Positions 1 through 14,500 of a DNA stretch of 64,000 nt are shown here, piece by piece. The stretch lies in contig CP092879.1 in the NCBI GenBank assembly GCA_030710605.1, forward strand, positions 79,895,853 through 79,959,852. Reading direction: 5' to 3'. The translations under genes were made by a program, and so were the position numbers. Below the pieces are notes generated by a model. The model saw only the letters and a program-made list of their open reading frames with translations. It searched no databases and was not told where the DNA came from. This DNA comes from Cordylochernes scorpioides (taxonomy: Eukaryota > Arthropoda > Arachnida > Pseudoscorpiones > Chernetidae). Within the stretch, counting starts at the first letter, position 1; each line of letters starts with the position of its first letter.

Positions 1-2899
1 CTACAATAACAGGACAATAAATTCTAATACCGTACTGTAGATGTAATGCTATATAGAGAGATCATGTCTTGGTAGATCTCTACAATAACAGGACAATAAA
101 TTCTAATACCGTACCGTAGATGTAATGCTATATAGAGAGATCATGTCTTGGTAGATCTCTACAATAACAGGACAATGAATTCTAATACCGTACCGTAGAT
201 GTAATGCTATATAGAGAGATCATGTCTTGGTAGATCTCTACAATAACAGGACAATAAATTCTAATACCGTACTGTAGATGTAATGCTATATAGAGAGATC
301 ATGTCTTGGTAGATCTCTACAATAACAGGACAATAAATTCTAATACCGTACTGTAGATGTAATGCTATATAGAGAGATCATGTCTTGGTAGATCTCTACA
401 ATAACAGGACAATAAATTCTAATACCGTACTGTAGATGTAATGCTATATAGAGAGATCATGTCTTGGTAGATATCTACAATGACAGGACAATAAATTCTA
501 ATACCGTACGGTAGATGTAATGCTATATAGAGAGATCATGTCTTGGTAGATCTCTACAATAACAGGACAATAAATTCTAATACCGTACTGTAGATGTAAT
601 GCTATATAGAGAGATCATGTCTTGGTAGATCTCTACAATAACAGGACAATAAATTCTAATACCGTACTGTAGATGTAATGCTATATAGAGAGATCATGTC
701 TTGGTAGATCTCTACAATAACAGGACAATAAATTCTAATACCGTACCGTAGATGTAATGCTATATAGAGAGATCATGTCTTGGTAGATCTCTACAATAAC
801 AGGACAATAAATTCTAATACCGTACCGTAGATGTAATGCTATATAGAGAGATCATGTCTTGGTAGATCTCTACAATAACAGGACAATAAATTCTAATACC
901 GTACCGTAGATGTAATGCTATATAGAGAGATCATGTCTTGGTAGATCTCTACAATAACAGGACAATAAATTCTAATACCGTACTGTAGATGTAATGCTAT
1001 ATAGAGAGATCATGTCTTGGTAGATCTCTACAATAACAGGACAATAAATTCTAATACCGTACTGTAGATGTAATGCTATATAGAGAGATCATGTCTTGGT
1101 AGATCTCTACAATGACAGGACAATAAATTCTAATACCGTACTGTAGATGTAATGCTATATAGAGAGATCATGTCTTGGTAGATCTCTACAATAACAGGAC
1201 AATAAATTCTAATACCGTACCGTAGATGTAATGCTATATAGAGAGATCATGTCTTGGTAGATCTATACAATAACAGGACAATAAATTCTAATACCGTACC
1301 GTAGATGTAATGCTATATAGAGAGATCATGTCTTGGTAGATCTCTACAATAACAGGACAATAAATTCTAATACCGTACCGTAGATGTAATGCTATATAGA
1401 GAGATCATGTCTTGGTAGATCTCTACAATAACAGGACAATAAATTCTAATACCGTACTGTAGATGTAATGCTATATAGAGAGATCATGTCTTGGTAGATC
1501 TCTACAATGACAGGACAATAAATTCTAATACCGTACTGTAGATGTAATGCTATATAGAGAGATCATGTCTTGGTAGATCTCTACAATAACAGGACAATAA
1601 ATTCTAATACCGTACTGTAGATGTAATGCTATATAGAGAGATCATGTCTTGGTAGATCTCTACAATAACAGGACAATAAATTCTAATACCGTACTGTAGA
1701 TGTAATGCTATATAGAGAGATCATGTCTTGGTAGATCTCTACAATAACAGGACAATAAATTCTAATACCGTACCGTAGATGTAATGCTATATAGAGAGAT
1801 CATGTCTTGGTAGATCTCTACAATAACAGGACAATGAATTCTAATACCGTACCGTAGATGTAATGCTATATAGAGAGATCATGTCTTGGTAGATCTCTAC
1901 AATAACAGGACAATAAATTCTAATACCGTACTGTAGATGTAATGCTATATAGAGAGATCATGTCTTGGTAGATATCTAAAATGACAGGACAATAAATTCT
2001 AATACCGTACGGTAGATGTAATGCTATATAGAGAGATCATGTCTTGGTAGATATCTACAATGACAGGACAATAAATTCTAATACCGTACTGTAGATGTAA
2101 TGCTATATAGAGAGATCATGTCTTGGTAGATCTCTACAATAACAGGACAATAAATTCTAATACCGTACGGTAGATGTAATGCTATATAGAGAGATCATGT
2201 CTTGGTAGATCTCTACAATAACAGGACAATAAATTCTAATACCGTACTGTAGATGTAATGCTATATAGAGAGATCATGTCTTGGTAGATCTCTACAATAA
2301 CAGGACAATAAATTCTAATACCGTACCGTAGATGTAATGCTATATAGAGAGATCATGTCTTGGTAGATCTCTACAATAACAGGACAATAAATTCTAATAC
2401 CGTACCGTAGATGTAATGCTATATAGAGAGATCATGTCTTGGTAGATCTCTACAATAACAGGACAATAAATTCTAATACCGTACCGTAGATGTAATGCTA
2501 TATAGAGAGATCATGTCTTGGTAGATCTCTACAATAACAGGACAATAAATTCTAATACCGTACTGTAGATGTAATGCTATATAGAGAGATCATGTCTTGG
2601 TAGATCTCTACAATAACAGGACAATAAATTCTAATACCGTACTGTAGATGTAATGCTATATAGAGAGATCATGTCTTGGTAGATCTCTACAATGACAGGA
2701 CAATAAATTCTAATACCGTACTGTAGATGTAATGCTATATAGAGAGATCATGTCTTCGTAGATCTCTACAATAACAGGACAATAAATTCTAATACCGTAC
2801 TGTAGATGTAATGCTATATAGAGAGATCATGTCTTGGTAGATCTCTACAATAACAGGACAATAAATTCTAATACCGTACTGTAGATGTAATGCTATATA
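1..2899. repeat. 79-bp satellite array, about 36.7 copies
   Basis: A head-to-tail array of a 79-bp unit (units begin at 1, 80, 159 and so on). It runs from the window edge, so it continues upstream, and breaks off near 2899. Copies differ at a few recurrent sites, for example GTACTG, GTACCG or GTACGG in mid-unit and ACAATAAC or ACAATGAC near the start. Several variants recur about 1,580 bp apart (20 units), which suggests block duplication. No open reading frame or promoter is visible. It is AT-rich non-coding tandem DNA. Confidence 0.97.
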
Positions 2900-5228
2900 T
2901 AAAATAAATTGTTAAATAGATTATACCGATCTCCAAAACACAAGCCACGTTTTTATACACTGGTTCCAATAGTTGAGATAAAAACAACAAAAATATTATT
3001 TTTTAAAATATATAAATATATTTAAATACTTGCATATATATTACATATCCTGCAATGTGTACTGCGATGTGTATCAGGTAAATTGGGAATAACCACAATA
3101 TAATTTTAAATAAAATTTATTGAAAGTAAACATTTAAAGAAAATGAAATGTAGCACAGTAGTAAGGATATAGTTCTGGTTTGTTCAATGTAGTTCCCATC
3201 ATCAGCTACAACAGGCGAGTGAAGCACAGGCCTTGGTGACGATGTCCATTTAGGTCATCACCGTGGGCTTTCTTGACAGACTGGATGGTGTTGTGGGGAG
3301 CTTTGTTGACATCTCCCTCAACCATACATAGTCATATAGATCCTATATTGGTAGCTCACTCCAATAAAGAGAAATAAATACTAACGCCATGCTGTAGTTA
3401 TATATATATATACACTTCGATATATATATATATCATATATAAACATATTGATTTTTAACAAATATATATACAGTTAAACCTGTCTATAGCACCCCCTTTA
3501 AATAGCCCCTTCCTCTCAATAGCGCCCGATTTTAAATACGTAGTACGATGCGATATTTACATTAAAAGTGACCTGTCTATAGCACCCCCTCTCTATAGCA
3601 CCCTATTTTGGTGAGTCCCAAGAGGGGGCGCTATAGACAGGTTTAACTGTATACAGATCATGTTGTTATACGCATCATATATTGGTAGATCACTACCTGG
3701 ACTTAATGCCAAGTCTCTCGAAGATTTGTGAATTTATCATTCCCTTTCGTTCTACTTTATTTATTGGAAGTTTCCATTTGTATCAGAAAGCCTGCAGATT
3801 TCATAAAGTATTTGAAAACTTCCTTTACATTGTCTGACCCAGTTCTGAATTTTCATATTTCAATCAGTTTTTGTTCTAATTGAGCTGACCTCGTCCATTG
3901 TAGCATCATTCTTTTCATTTGTAAGATCATTTTCCTATAGCCTCTCTTACAGAAGTTCCCTATGATGCGGTTTTAAAATAAAGAGGAAACCCTTTCATCC
4001 ACTTTAAGGCCGACATATTCCTGCTCTAACGAAGTAGGCTGGTTGTTGGGGAAATGTAGCTTAGAGAAATATTAGCTCCTTTCTTACAAATATTTCCTTC
4101 ATCGGCGTTAAAAAGGTTTCTAGGAGAATAACTTTTATCTCAGGCCAAATTTTCTCGTGCGCAGGTAGCAACGTTTGTTTATGACAGATCTGCACTTAGC
4201 AATAGTTTTTTTATTATTTAAATATTAAAACAACACGATAATTACTCCTTGATAGTTTGAAACGACGTCCGAGTTTCCAAGATGGAGAATACTTTATTAT
4301 ATTAAAATCCCTCATTGACAGAATTAAAAGAAAAATGATCAGAAGTACAGCAGAGCCTTATAAATTGTATAGGCGCTGAAAGAGGATAAAGAGATGGCAA
4401 AAATATGTTTTGTCCATTTTATAGACAGTTACAGTGAAGGGAACAGACATGTCGTGTATATCTGGACGGTTCCGATTTAGTTTTTTAATTTACTTTCGTC
4501 TGCCTCAATATTCATCATGTGTATCATGGGTGTCGTCGTGCTCTCCATCCAATGACAGCCGAAACATTGCGCGGCGCCAACTTGAGCCTGGATACGTCAT
4601 CACGTCCGGGGAATGAATGGATTAGCTACGGCTGGCGTCTTATCGCCATCTTGTATTCCCAAGAAACACTATTCATTTTTACTAAATCTCTTTTTTTTTT
4701 CAGGAGTTACATTTTCTATAAATACATTTCGAGCCCAATGTGTTACATCGCGAATAAACAAGACTAATACGCGAGCTACAGAGTTTCAAACTTGTTCCTT
4801 TAACACGGAACACCGTTTCTACATCTGGAACAACACTATCCACTCCTGATCAAGGATTAAACTTCGATTCTATTTTCCTCTATAAGGCTGGAGAGTGATT
4901 GTATTCCTCCCCAAGTAGTTCGCATGTCTCGGGTCTCTCCCGCAGCTCCTGAGGCATATGTGGCACAAGTTGTTTGTGTGAGCCCCTTATTGTAATGAAT
5001 TTTAATTTTCTTTTAAATAGGAATGTCAAATACACTTTCATAATTCTTTTTCTTTTTTCCAGCTTTTTGAGTCTTGTTAGAACTAGTTGCTATGTTGAGC
5101 TGAAGACGACGGATGCATTATAAAATATTCCCAATGAAGACAGAAAAGCTGAAGTTACCGGATCTCCGTCCAAGTTTAAACTTTAGTTTGCGGAGCGTCC
5201 GCCATCTTCACTTGCAGAATGGGAACTT
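2900..5228. other. AT-rich intergenic DNA upstream of pox-neuro
   Basis: No convincing gene. It contains AT dinucleotide tracts around 3400-3470 and one fold-back element (separate entry). Short open frames near 4434-4849 overlap one another, lack recognisable domains and start within simple AT-rich sequence, so I do not call them genes. The part after about 4900 may hold the pox-neuro promoter and 5' UTR, but I see no decisive core promoter motif. Confidence 0.6.
3471..3649. mobile_element. Fold-back MITE, pogo/Tigger-like ends, copy 1
   Basis: The ends are inverted repeats (CAGTTAAACCTGTCTATAG and its complement) flanked by TA on both sides, as expected of a TA-duplicating transposon. The 179-bp interior is non-coding and has further CTATAG-type subrepeats. 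A second copy lies in opposite orientation at 37383-37539 in a DIS3 intron. The CAG-start termini and TA target suggest a pogo/Tigger or mariner-type family; that assignment is inference. Confidence 0.85.
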
Positions 5229-5510
5229 GTTCAGTGGTCTAGTCCTGTCTCTAGGCCCTCGTGCTCTGAACAATTGTTCGGTGATCTAGACCTGTCTCTA
5301 GGCCCTCGTGCTCTGAACAATTGTTCAGTGATCTAGACCTGTCTCTAGGCCCTCGTGCTCTGAACAATTGTTCAGTGATCTAGACCTGTCTCTAGGCCCT
5401 CGTGCTCTGAACAATTGTTCGGTGATCTAGACCTGTCTCTAGGCCCTCGTGCTCTGAACAATTGTTCAGTGATCTAGACCTGTCTCTAGACCCCTGTGCT
5501 CGGGACACTT
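5229..5510. repeat. 47-bp minisatellite, six copies, next to pox-neuro exon 1
   Basis: Six tandem units begin at 5229, 5276, 5323, 5370, 5417 and 5464. Each carries GTTCAGTGATCTAGACC and ends in CTCTGAACAATT; unit junctions form the palindrome GAACAATTGTTC. The array ends about 60 bp before the pox-neuro ATG, so it lies in the promoter or 5' UTR. Any regulatory role is unproven. Confidence 0.93.
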
Positions 5511-5568
5511 GGTCTAACTAGACTCTGGTGCTGTGCTGACGTGTGGCTGTTGCAGCAGGAGCCCCGCC

Positions 5569-5581
5569 ATGCCGCACACAG
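5569..5581 (+). CDS. Poxn: Pox-neuro coding exon 1 (MPHT + first base of Gly)
   Basis: ATG-CCG-CAC-ACA-G is followed at once by the strong donor GTGAGT at 5582. The matching acceptor GTGCAG lies 11 kb away at 16641-16646, and the join restores MPHTGQAGVN, the start of pox-neuro proteins. The exon codes for only 13 nt, far too short for automated gene finding, and is supported by phase and by this diagnostic N-terminus. Confidence 0.9.
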
Positions 5582-8500
5582 GTGAGTAACTTCTCCTGAC
5601 TGAACTCACTGATGTTTGTCTTCGTCCATCGTTTCAATGTTTATTTCCTCTGCTGCTGATCCCGACATTCCTTTGTTCGACCCCGCTGTGCTCTGATCGC
5701 AACATTAGCCTCTATAAAAAGTCTCTTTAAAATAGACGCAAAAACTATGCGCTTTGAAATCAACGACTGACGAGGGCTATTAGCTCTAAAAATGTTCATT
5801 TCAGTGGGCGTTCTGAATTTTTCAAAGCTGGTGTTGTGGCTCTGTGCCTAAACCGAATATTATAGTCTTCAGAGACAGTCGAGAGAAGCCGCACTCTGAC
5901 CGACATTCATCTTATAGGACAATATACCGGCGGTATAACCCTAGCAGTGTGTCGCCACCATTGTTGTCCTAGGTAACATAACCTGGGTCTTATTGGATTG
6001 GAAGAATTACTAAGAGATATTCTTCGAATAAAAAACTTTAAAATTCAAACCGGTTCAAAACTATTTTGAGATATAACTGGATACATTGTTGTTGTTGTTG
6101 TCGTGTCCAATGAACAGATGTCTCCATGCATCTCTATCACAGCAGCAGCAATGTCCACTATCTTAGGTGTGTAAGTTGCTGTTCTGGGTCCATGTCAATT
6201 TTCTGCAAGGCTGCGGCCATGAGAATATGTGAGTAGGTGTACTGGATACATTGGAACTGAGTAAATGGGAGAAAATGAGAAGAAAACAGGATTTGAGAGA
6301 AGGGACAAATCAGCTGTGGAGAAACCCATAAATAGAACCATGGAGAAATCGGGAAAATAATTAAAAACTCTAAATATTGGGAAATTTGGAAACTAACGGA
6401 AGAATCAAAAGAGACATATCCTGACGTTCACGTGAACTTTTTAGATGGCAGATGGGTCTTTCTGCAGAGTAGAGCTGGAATTATTTCTCGTTTGTTTTTC
6501 ACTTAATATTTCTCTCTAATTTTATATTTTCTTAGTATCAACAGAGAATTAGCAAAATAAAAAATAAAGAACCATGCTTTTTTGGGGACTTTGGGGGTGG
6601 GATTCCACGTTTTACCACTAGAGTATCATTTATATAACTCCTGTTTAAACTCCTCTGAGAAAGAGGAGAGTATTTTTTAAAATAAAAATAACTTATTTCA
6701 CACAAGCAAAAACATCTACTGTAAATTCTGCAAACACTTCTGCCCAGTATTTGATATAGAAATTCTCTTCCGAAGACTCGGGGGAAAACCGCTGACACAT
6801 GAGGTGAAATAGATATAGAATTTGAAAATAAAAATCATTTTTAGAATTTATGTGAAATATAAAGAGAGAGAAAGAGAATAAATCAATACTTATAAACATA
6901 TTGCAAAAATGAATTGAAATTTGAAAGGCGATTGTTTTTGTTAAAAACTTTAGAAAATAAATGCAAAGGAAATGTGAAGAGGGTTGAAAATAATATTGTA
7001 ACGTATTCGTGGAATAGATAAAGAATTCAGAAGTATTTATTGATGACGTCACCTCGACTAGACAACAATAATTAATTAATTGAAAGTCCAAGCTATGGGT
7101 ACCTATAAATTGAATAAAGTTTTTTATCTATTTTTTTAATAAATAAAATTATAATTAAATATATTTAAAATAAACTATTAAATAATATCTCCGTCACAAA
7201 ATTTGAAAGAAAAATAAACAAACGAAACTTTTGTAATAAAAATTCTCGTCTGATTCAATAAGAGCAGAGGCGCGCGCGCAGCCATTTCTGTGTCAGACGA
7301 CGAGCCATAACTAAAGGCGGTGACGTCACCTAATCGGATCAACCGAACAATATTAAGCCATAAGTCGCCGAGGGTCACGCGCCATTTCCTGCGACAGGTG
7401 GCTTTAAAACGACGCTTTTATGGTCACACAGCGGTGTCAATATGCCAGGGCCTCGTAGAACAAAACAATTTCTTGTTTGGTCAGTTCCCTGGTCAAACTT
7501 GGCTGAATAACAAAGATGGTTTATTGGAAACTGTTGAAATATGTCCACAATGTACACGATAATGCCCGTTTTAAAGAATAAATTTCTTTTGTATTTATTT
7601 GTTCTATGAACAGTTTATTTCGAGAAAAAACTTTGCGAAAATATGTTTCCCGCTGGTTTGTTTCCCTTTCTTCAGTGATTTAATGCAAGAGGTTGTGTTA
7701 AAATATTTCCTCCTCCACAGCTTCCACCTGGTCCTTCCTTGACGCGACTTCTCATGTAAAGCGGAGAGTGAAGTGTGCCCTGAATGATGCTCTGACTTTA
7801 GAAAGGTCAATTTATTAATGTCTGATCAGCATATTGCGGTCTACACACACCATCATATTGCGGTCTACACACACCATCATATTGCGGTCTACACACACCA
7901 ATATGTTACGATACACTAGCGCGCCATCTGTTATCAAATTACAAAACTATTTTAGAGGCGTAATATTCTTTTTAAAATAAAACAATTTCTACTGTCCTTA
8001 CTGCAATGGAAAAATTAAAGGGAGGGCCTGGCTCATCAGTGGTGTGGAATCTACCATGGTAGATTAAACTGGCGAAACCGCTGGGAGGGTTCACCACTGA
8101 TGAGCCAGGCCCTCCCTTTAATTTTTCCATTGCAGTAAGGACAGTAGAAATTGTTTTATTTTAAAAAGAATATTACGCCTATAAAACATACCAATATATT
8201 GTCATCTACACACCACTATATTGTGGTCTACACACCGATGTATTGTGGTCTATACATACCAATATATTGTCGTCTACACGCCACTATATTGTCATCTACA
8301 CACCAATGTATTGTCATCTACACACCAATGTATTGTCATCTACACACCAATGTATTGTCATCTACACACCACTATATTGTGGTCTACACCCCACTATATT
8401 GTCATCTACACACCAATGTATTGTCGTCTACACACCACTATATTGTGGTCTATACATACCAATATATTGTCGTCTACACGCCACTATATTGTCATCTACA

Positions 8501-11500
8501 CACCACTATATTGTGGGCTACACACCACTATATTGTCGTCTACACACCAATGTATTGTCGTCTACACACCAATGTATTGTCGTCTACACACCAATGTATT
8601 GTCATCTACACACCACTATATTGTCATCTACACACCAATGTATTGTCATCTACACACCAATGTATTGTCATCTACACACCACTATATTGTGGTCTACACC
8701 CCACTATATTGTCATCTACACACCAATGTATTGTCGTCTACACACCACTATATTGTGGTCTACACACGCCACTATATTGTGGTCTATACACCACTATCTT
8801 GGGTGTGTAAAGCTGCTGTTCTGGGTCCATGTCAATTTTCTGCAAGGCTGCGGCCATGAGAATATGTGAGTAGGTGTACTGGATACATTGGAACTGAGTA
8901 AATTGGAGAAAATGAGAAGAAAACAGGATTTGAGAGAAGGGACAAATCAGCTGTGAGGGCTCCGCCCAATTTACATAGTTTGCCCCATTAACTCCTCGTG
9001 AGTAATTGTTGACCAGCGGTCAATAAAGTTATTTAATTGTCAAAATTGTCACTATATTGTGGTCTATACATACCAATATATTGTGGTCTACACGCCACTA
9101 TATTGTGGTCTATACATACCAATATATTGTGGTCTATACATACCAATATATTGTGGTCTATACACCAATATATTGTGGTTTATACATACCAATATATTGT
9201 GGTCTATACATACCAATATATTATGGTCTATACATACCAATATATTGTGGTCTATACATACCAATATACTGTGGTCTATACATACCAATATATTGTGGTC
9301 TATACACCAATATATTGTGGTCTATACATACCAATATATTGTGGTCTATACACAAATATATTGTGGTCTATACATACCAATATATTGTGGTCTACACGCC
9401 ACTATATTGTGGTCTATACATACTAATATATTGTGGTCTACACGCCACTATATTGTGGTCTATACATACCAATATATTGTGGTCTACACACCACTATATT
9501 GTGGTCTATACATACCAATATATTGTGGTCTATACACCAATATATTGTGGTTTATACATACCAATATATTGTGGTCTATACATACCAATATATTATGGTC
9601 TATACATACCAATATATTGTGGTCTATACATACCAATATACTGTGGTCTATACATACCAATATATTGTGGTCTATACACCAATATATTGTGGTCTATACA
9701 TACCAATATATTGTGGTCTATACACAAATATATTGTGGTCTATACATACCAATATATTGTGGTCTACACGCCACTATATTGTGGTCTATACATACTAATA
9801 TATTGTGGTCTACACGCCACTATATTGTGGTCTATACATACCAATATATTGTGGTCTACACACCACTATATTGTGGTCTACACGTCACTATATTGTGGTC
9901 TATTCACACCACTATTTATCATTACTCTTCACAATTCATCCTTTCATACTCCATCCCTAATGTTAGAAATAATCGTTATTTCTCCTTAAAATAAATTTCG
10001 ATTTTTCGTTCAAAAGAAACACATGCGGGATAATTTTCAAATGTCGTTCTACAATCATAAGCCGCATTATATTGTATTATGAATTATTCTATATAATATT
10101 TACGAACGGAATAATATGTCCAGGGTAGCCTAGAGGATATGGCATCTGCCCGGTAAGAGAAACACTGTGGGTTCGATTCCCATCCCTAGACACTTTATTT
10201 TTCCGTTTATCATTACTCTTCACAATTTATCCTTTCATATTCCATCCCTAAGGTTAGAAATAATCGTTGTTTCTCCTTAAAATAAATTTCGATTTTTCGT
10301 TCAAAAGAAACACCTGCGAGATAATTTTCAAATGTCGTTCTACAATATTGTGGTCAATACACCACTAGTTTGTCATCTACCCACCACTATATTGTGGTCT
10401 ATACACCACTAGTTTGTCATCTACCCACCACTATATTGTGGTCTACACACCACTATATTTTGGTCTACACACCAATGTATTGTCATCTACACACCACTAT
10501 ATTGTCATCTACACACCAATGTATTGTCATCTACACACCAATGTATTGTCATCTACACACCACTATATTGTGGTCTACACCCCACTATATTGTCATCTAC
10601 ACACCAATGTATTGTCGTCTACACACCACTATATTGTGGTCTACACACGCCACTATATTGTGGTCTATACACCACTATCTTGGGTGTGTAAAGCTGCTGT
10701 TCTGGGTCCATGTCAATTTTCTGCAAGGCTGCGGCCATGAGAATATGTGAGTAGGTGTACTGGATACATTGGAACTGAGTAAATTGGAGAAAATGAGAAG
10801 AAAACAGGATTTGAGAGAAGGGACAAATCAGCTGTGAGGGCTCCGCCCAATTTACATAGTTTGCCCCATTAACTCCTCGTGAGTAATTGTTGACCAGCGG
10901 TCAATAAAGTTATTTAATTGTCAAAATTGTCACTATATTGTGGTCTATACATACCAATATATTGTGGTCTACACGCCACTATATTGTGGTCTATACATAC
11001 CAATATATTGTGGTCTATACATACCAATATATTGTGGTCTATACACCAATATATTGTGGTCTATACATACCAATATATTGTGGTCTATACATACCAATAT
11101 ATTGTGGTCTATACATACCAATATACTGTGGTCTATACATACCAATATATTGTGGTCTATACACCAATATATTGTGGTCTATACATACCAATATATTGTG
11201 GTCTATACACAAATATATTGTGGTCTATACATACCAATATATTGTGGTCTACACGCCACTATATTGTGGTCTATACATACTAATATATTGTGGTCTACAC
11301 GCCACTATATTGTGGTCTATACATACCAATATATTGTGGTCTACACACCACTATATTGTGGTCTACACGTCACTATATTGTGGTCTATTCACACCACTAT
11401 TTATCATTACTCTTCACAATTCATCCTTTCATACTCCATCCCTAATGTTAGAAATAATCGTTATTTCTCCTTAAAATAAATTTCGATTTTTCGTTCAAAA

Positions 11501-14500
11501 GAAACACATGCGGGATAATTTTCAAATGTCGTTCTACAATCATAAGCCGCATTATATTGTATTATGAATTATTCTATATAATATTTACGAACGGAATAAT
11601 ATGTCCAGGGTAGCCTAGAGGATATGGCATCTGCCCGGTAAGAGAAACACTGTGGGTTCGATTCCCATCCCTAGACACTTTATTTTTCCGTTTATCATTA
11701 CTCTTCACAATTTATCCTTTCATATTCCATCCCTAAGGTTAGAAATAATCGTTGTTTCTCCTTAAAATAAATTTCGATTTTTCGTTCAAAAGAAACACCT
11801 GCGAGATAATTTTCAAATGTCGTTCTACAATATTGTGGTCAATACACCACTAGTTTGTCATCTACCCACCACTATATTGTGGTCTATACACCACTAGTTT
11901 GTCATCTACCCACCACTATATTGTGGTCTACACACCACTATATTTTGGTCTACACACCAATGTATTGTCGTCTACACACCACTATATTGTCATCTACACA
12001 CCAATGTATTGTCATCTACACACCAATGTATTGTCATCTACACACCAATGTATTGTCATCTACACACCACTATATTGTGGTCTACACCCCACTATATTGT
12101 CATCTACACACCAATGTATTGTCGTCTACACACCACTATATTGTGGTCTACACACCAATGTATTGTCGTCTACACACCACTATATTGTGGTCTACACACC
12201 AATCTATTGTCATCTACACACCACTATATTGTGGTCTACACACCAATGTATTGTCGTCTACACACCACTATATTGTGGTCTACACACCAATGTATTGTCA
12301 TCTACACACCACTATATTGTCATCTACACACCAATGTATTGTCATCTACACACCAATGTATTGTCGTCTACACACCACTATATTGTCATCTACACACCAA
12401 TGTATTGTGGTCTACACACCAATGTATTGTCGTCTACACACCACTATATTGTCATCTACACACCAATGTATTGTCATCTACACAGCAATGTATTGTCGTC
12501 TACACACCACTATATTGTCATCTACACGCCACTATATTGTAATCTACACACCAATATATTGTATTTATTGTTATATTGTATTTTAAATGTTACTTTAAAT
12601 ATAAGTTATGAACGGAAAAAAAGCAGAAGGGTGTGGGTTCGAATCCCGCCCCTGGACACTTTTTATTTTTCCGTTCTCCATTACTCTTCATGTTTCACCT
12701 TTCCATACCTCATCCTCAAAGTTAGAAATGTCGCTATTTCTCTTTGAAAATAAATTTCGATTTTTAAAAAAGAAACATTCGCGGTATAATTTTAATTTTC
12801 GTTTTACAATCATCAGCCGCGTTATATTGTATTTTAAATGTTACTTTAAATATAAGTTATGAACGGAAAAATACGTCCAGGGTAGCCGAGTGGACAAGGC
12901 ACCTGCCCGGTAAGCAGAAGGGTGTGGGTTCGATTCCCGCCCCTGGACACTTTTTATTTTTCCGTTCTCCATTACTCTTCATGTTTCACCTTTCCATACC
13001 TCATCCTCAAAGTTAGAAATGTCGCTATTTCTCTTTGAAAATAAATTTCGATTTTTAAAAAAGAAACATTCGCGGTATAATTTTAATTTTCGTTTTACAC
13101 ACCAATGTATTGTCGTCTACACACCACTATATTGTGGTCTACACACCACTATATTGTGGTCTACACACCAATGTATTGTCATCTACACACCAATGTATTG
13201 TCATCTACACACCACTATATTGTGGGTTACACACCAATGTATTGTCGTCTACACACCACTATATTGTGGTCTACACACCAATGTATTGTCATCTACACAC
13301 CAATGTATTGTCGTCTACACACCACTATATTGTCATCTACACACCACTATATTGTCATCTACACACCAATGTATTGTCGTCTACACACTGAGATAAGAGG
13401 ATGCCAGCGGGCGACGCTGGCATGGGACGCCGGGAATTCTGCGAGCTGGCCAGCCGGCCTGCGCGCGCACCGGGGGCTGCGCGCGCACTTTTCGAACACC
13501 GCCTGATCTCGCCGGCTGTTTACCGCGCGTCGCTACAACCTGCGGCGGTTCCTTCCATTATATATTACTCTAGGCGCTGGTGGAGTAAAAACTGTACTCC
13601 ATCTGCCTCTTATAATTGTATGTAATTTTTGGACACTTATTAAAATATAAATTATTAATTTATAGTTCTCACTGCAGCTCGAACCTTTACCCTAACGCGG
13701 TAGAACATGGCGCAGTCGACATTCGGTTAATTATAGCCGTTTTTTAAGTGACAGCTCAGTGACAATTAGTAATCAAGATGCCCTCAAGAAGGAATCGCCG
13801 ACCATCCCAAACCCCTCCAGAGAACCCTGCCTCGCCGACCAGCACCGACATCCTCAGGTCCATAGCCGCACTGTTGCAGCAGATGGCTACTCGGAATCCG
13901 ACACCGACAGTCCCATTAGGAGCTCCTCCTCACCACGCCACAAAAATCATCCAGCTTCCTAAACTGGCTTCCCCGGAGGAGTTAACGATGTCTTTTTTCC
14001 GCGATTGGAAACAACGTTGGAACGACTACGTGGACGCCCAACAAGTAGCCACCTTCCCGCTATCCACACAGCAAGTGACTTTGCGTGCCGCCCTCCATTC
14101 CGAATGGACCATCCTTTGGCAATCAGGCCGCCTTCATATTTCTACCACCACCACCCTCGATGAAGCCGTGAATGCTCTCGAGGCCTACCTACGCAAGAAG
14201 CGAAACCCCCTCCTTGATCGGCAAGATTTTCATCGTAGGGACCAACAAACCGGAGAATCGGTGGATCGCTACTTCGCAGCCCTTAAAGCTCTTGATGACT
14301 CGTGTTGCACATGAGCTGGATTTTAAGTGCAGCTCATGCGGCGACCCGTGTATTACAATATGCACAAAAAGAGCTTGTGGGAAAACGTTTGCCCTTGCTG
14401 GTTATCAACAGCAACTCCGTATCCGTGACAGGTTAATATGTGGCCTGTTTGATAAAGACCTCCAACGAAAAGTACTGGCGGAGCAGTACAATTCCGACCT

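Larger units (their letters stand above)
8796..11830. repeat. Tandem segmental duplication: spacer + minisatellite + tRNA-like unit
   Basis: Two successive copies of a composite block. Copy 1 is about 8796-10345 and copy 2 about 10677-11830. Each has a unique spacer (CTGCTGTTCTGGGTCCATG), a 24-bp array (9047-9905 and 10928-11391), a unique AT-rich stretch and a tRNA-like sequence, then a short 22-bp array (10345-10679 and after 11830). The offset is 1,881 bp at the left and 1,485 bp at the tRNA side, because copy 2 lacks about 396 bp of array. Sequence identity between the copies is very high, so the duplication is recent. Confidence 0.92.

Noticed and set aside
1..2899. CRISPR-like regular repeats
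   Set aside because: Units are contiguous and without unique spacers; the surroundings are eukaryotic.
4434..4849. Small genes upstream of pox-neuro
   Set aside because: Three overlapping frames of 60-82 codons without domains or coding-like composition.
8151..13396. Long His/Tyr/Thr-rich open frames resembling repetitive structural proteins
   Set aside because: They are open in all three frames and on parts of the minus strand only because a stop-free 22/24-bp repeat cycles through frames; they lie within a pox-neuro intron and lack start context or flanking exons.
14172..14303. ATG at 14172 as the true start of the chimeric protein
   Set aside because: Codons before about 14304 in that frame do not resemble gag, whereas the other frame does; the join is a frameshift within gag.
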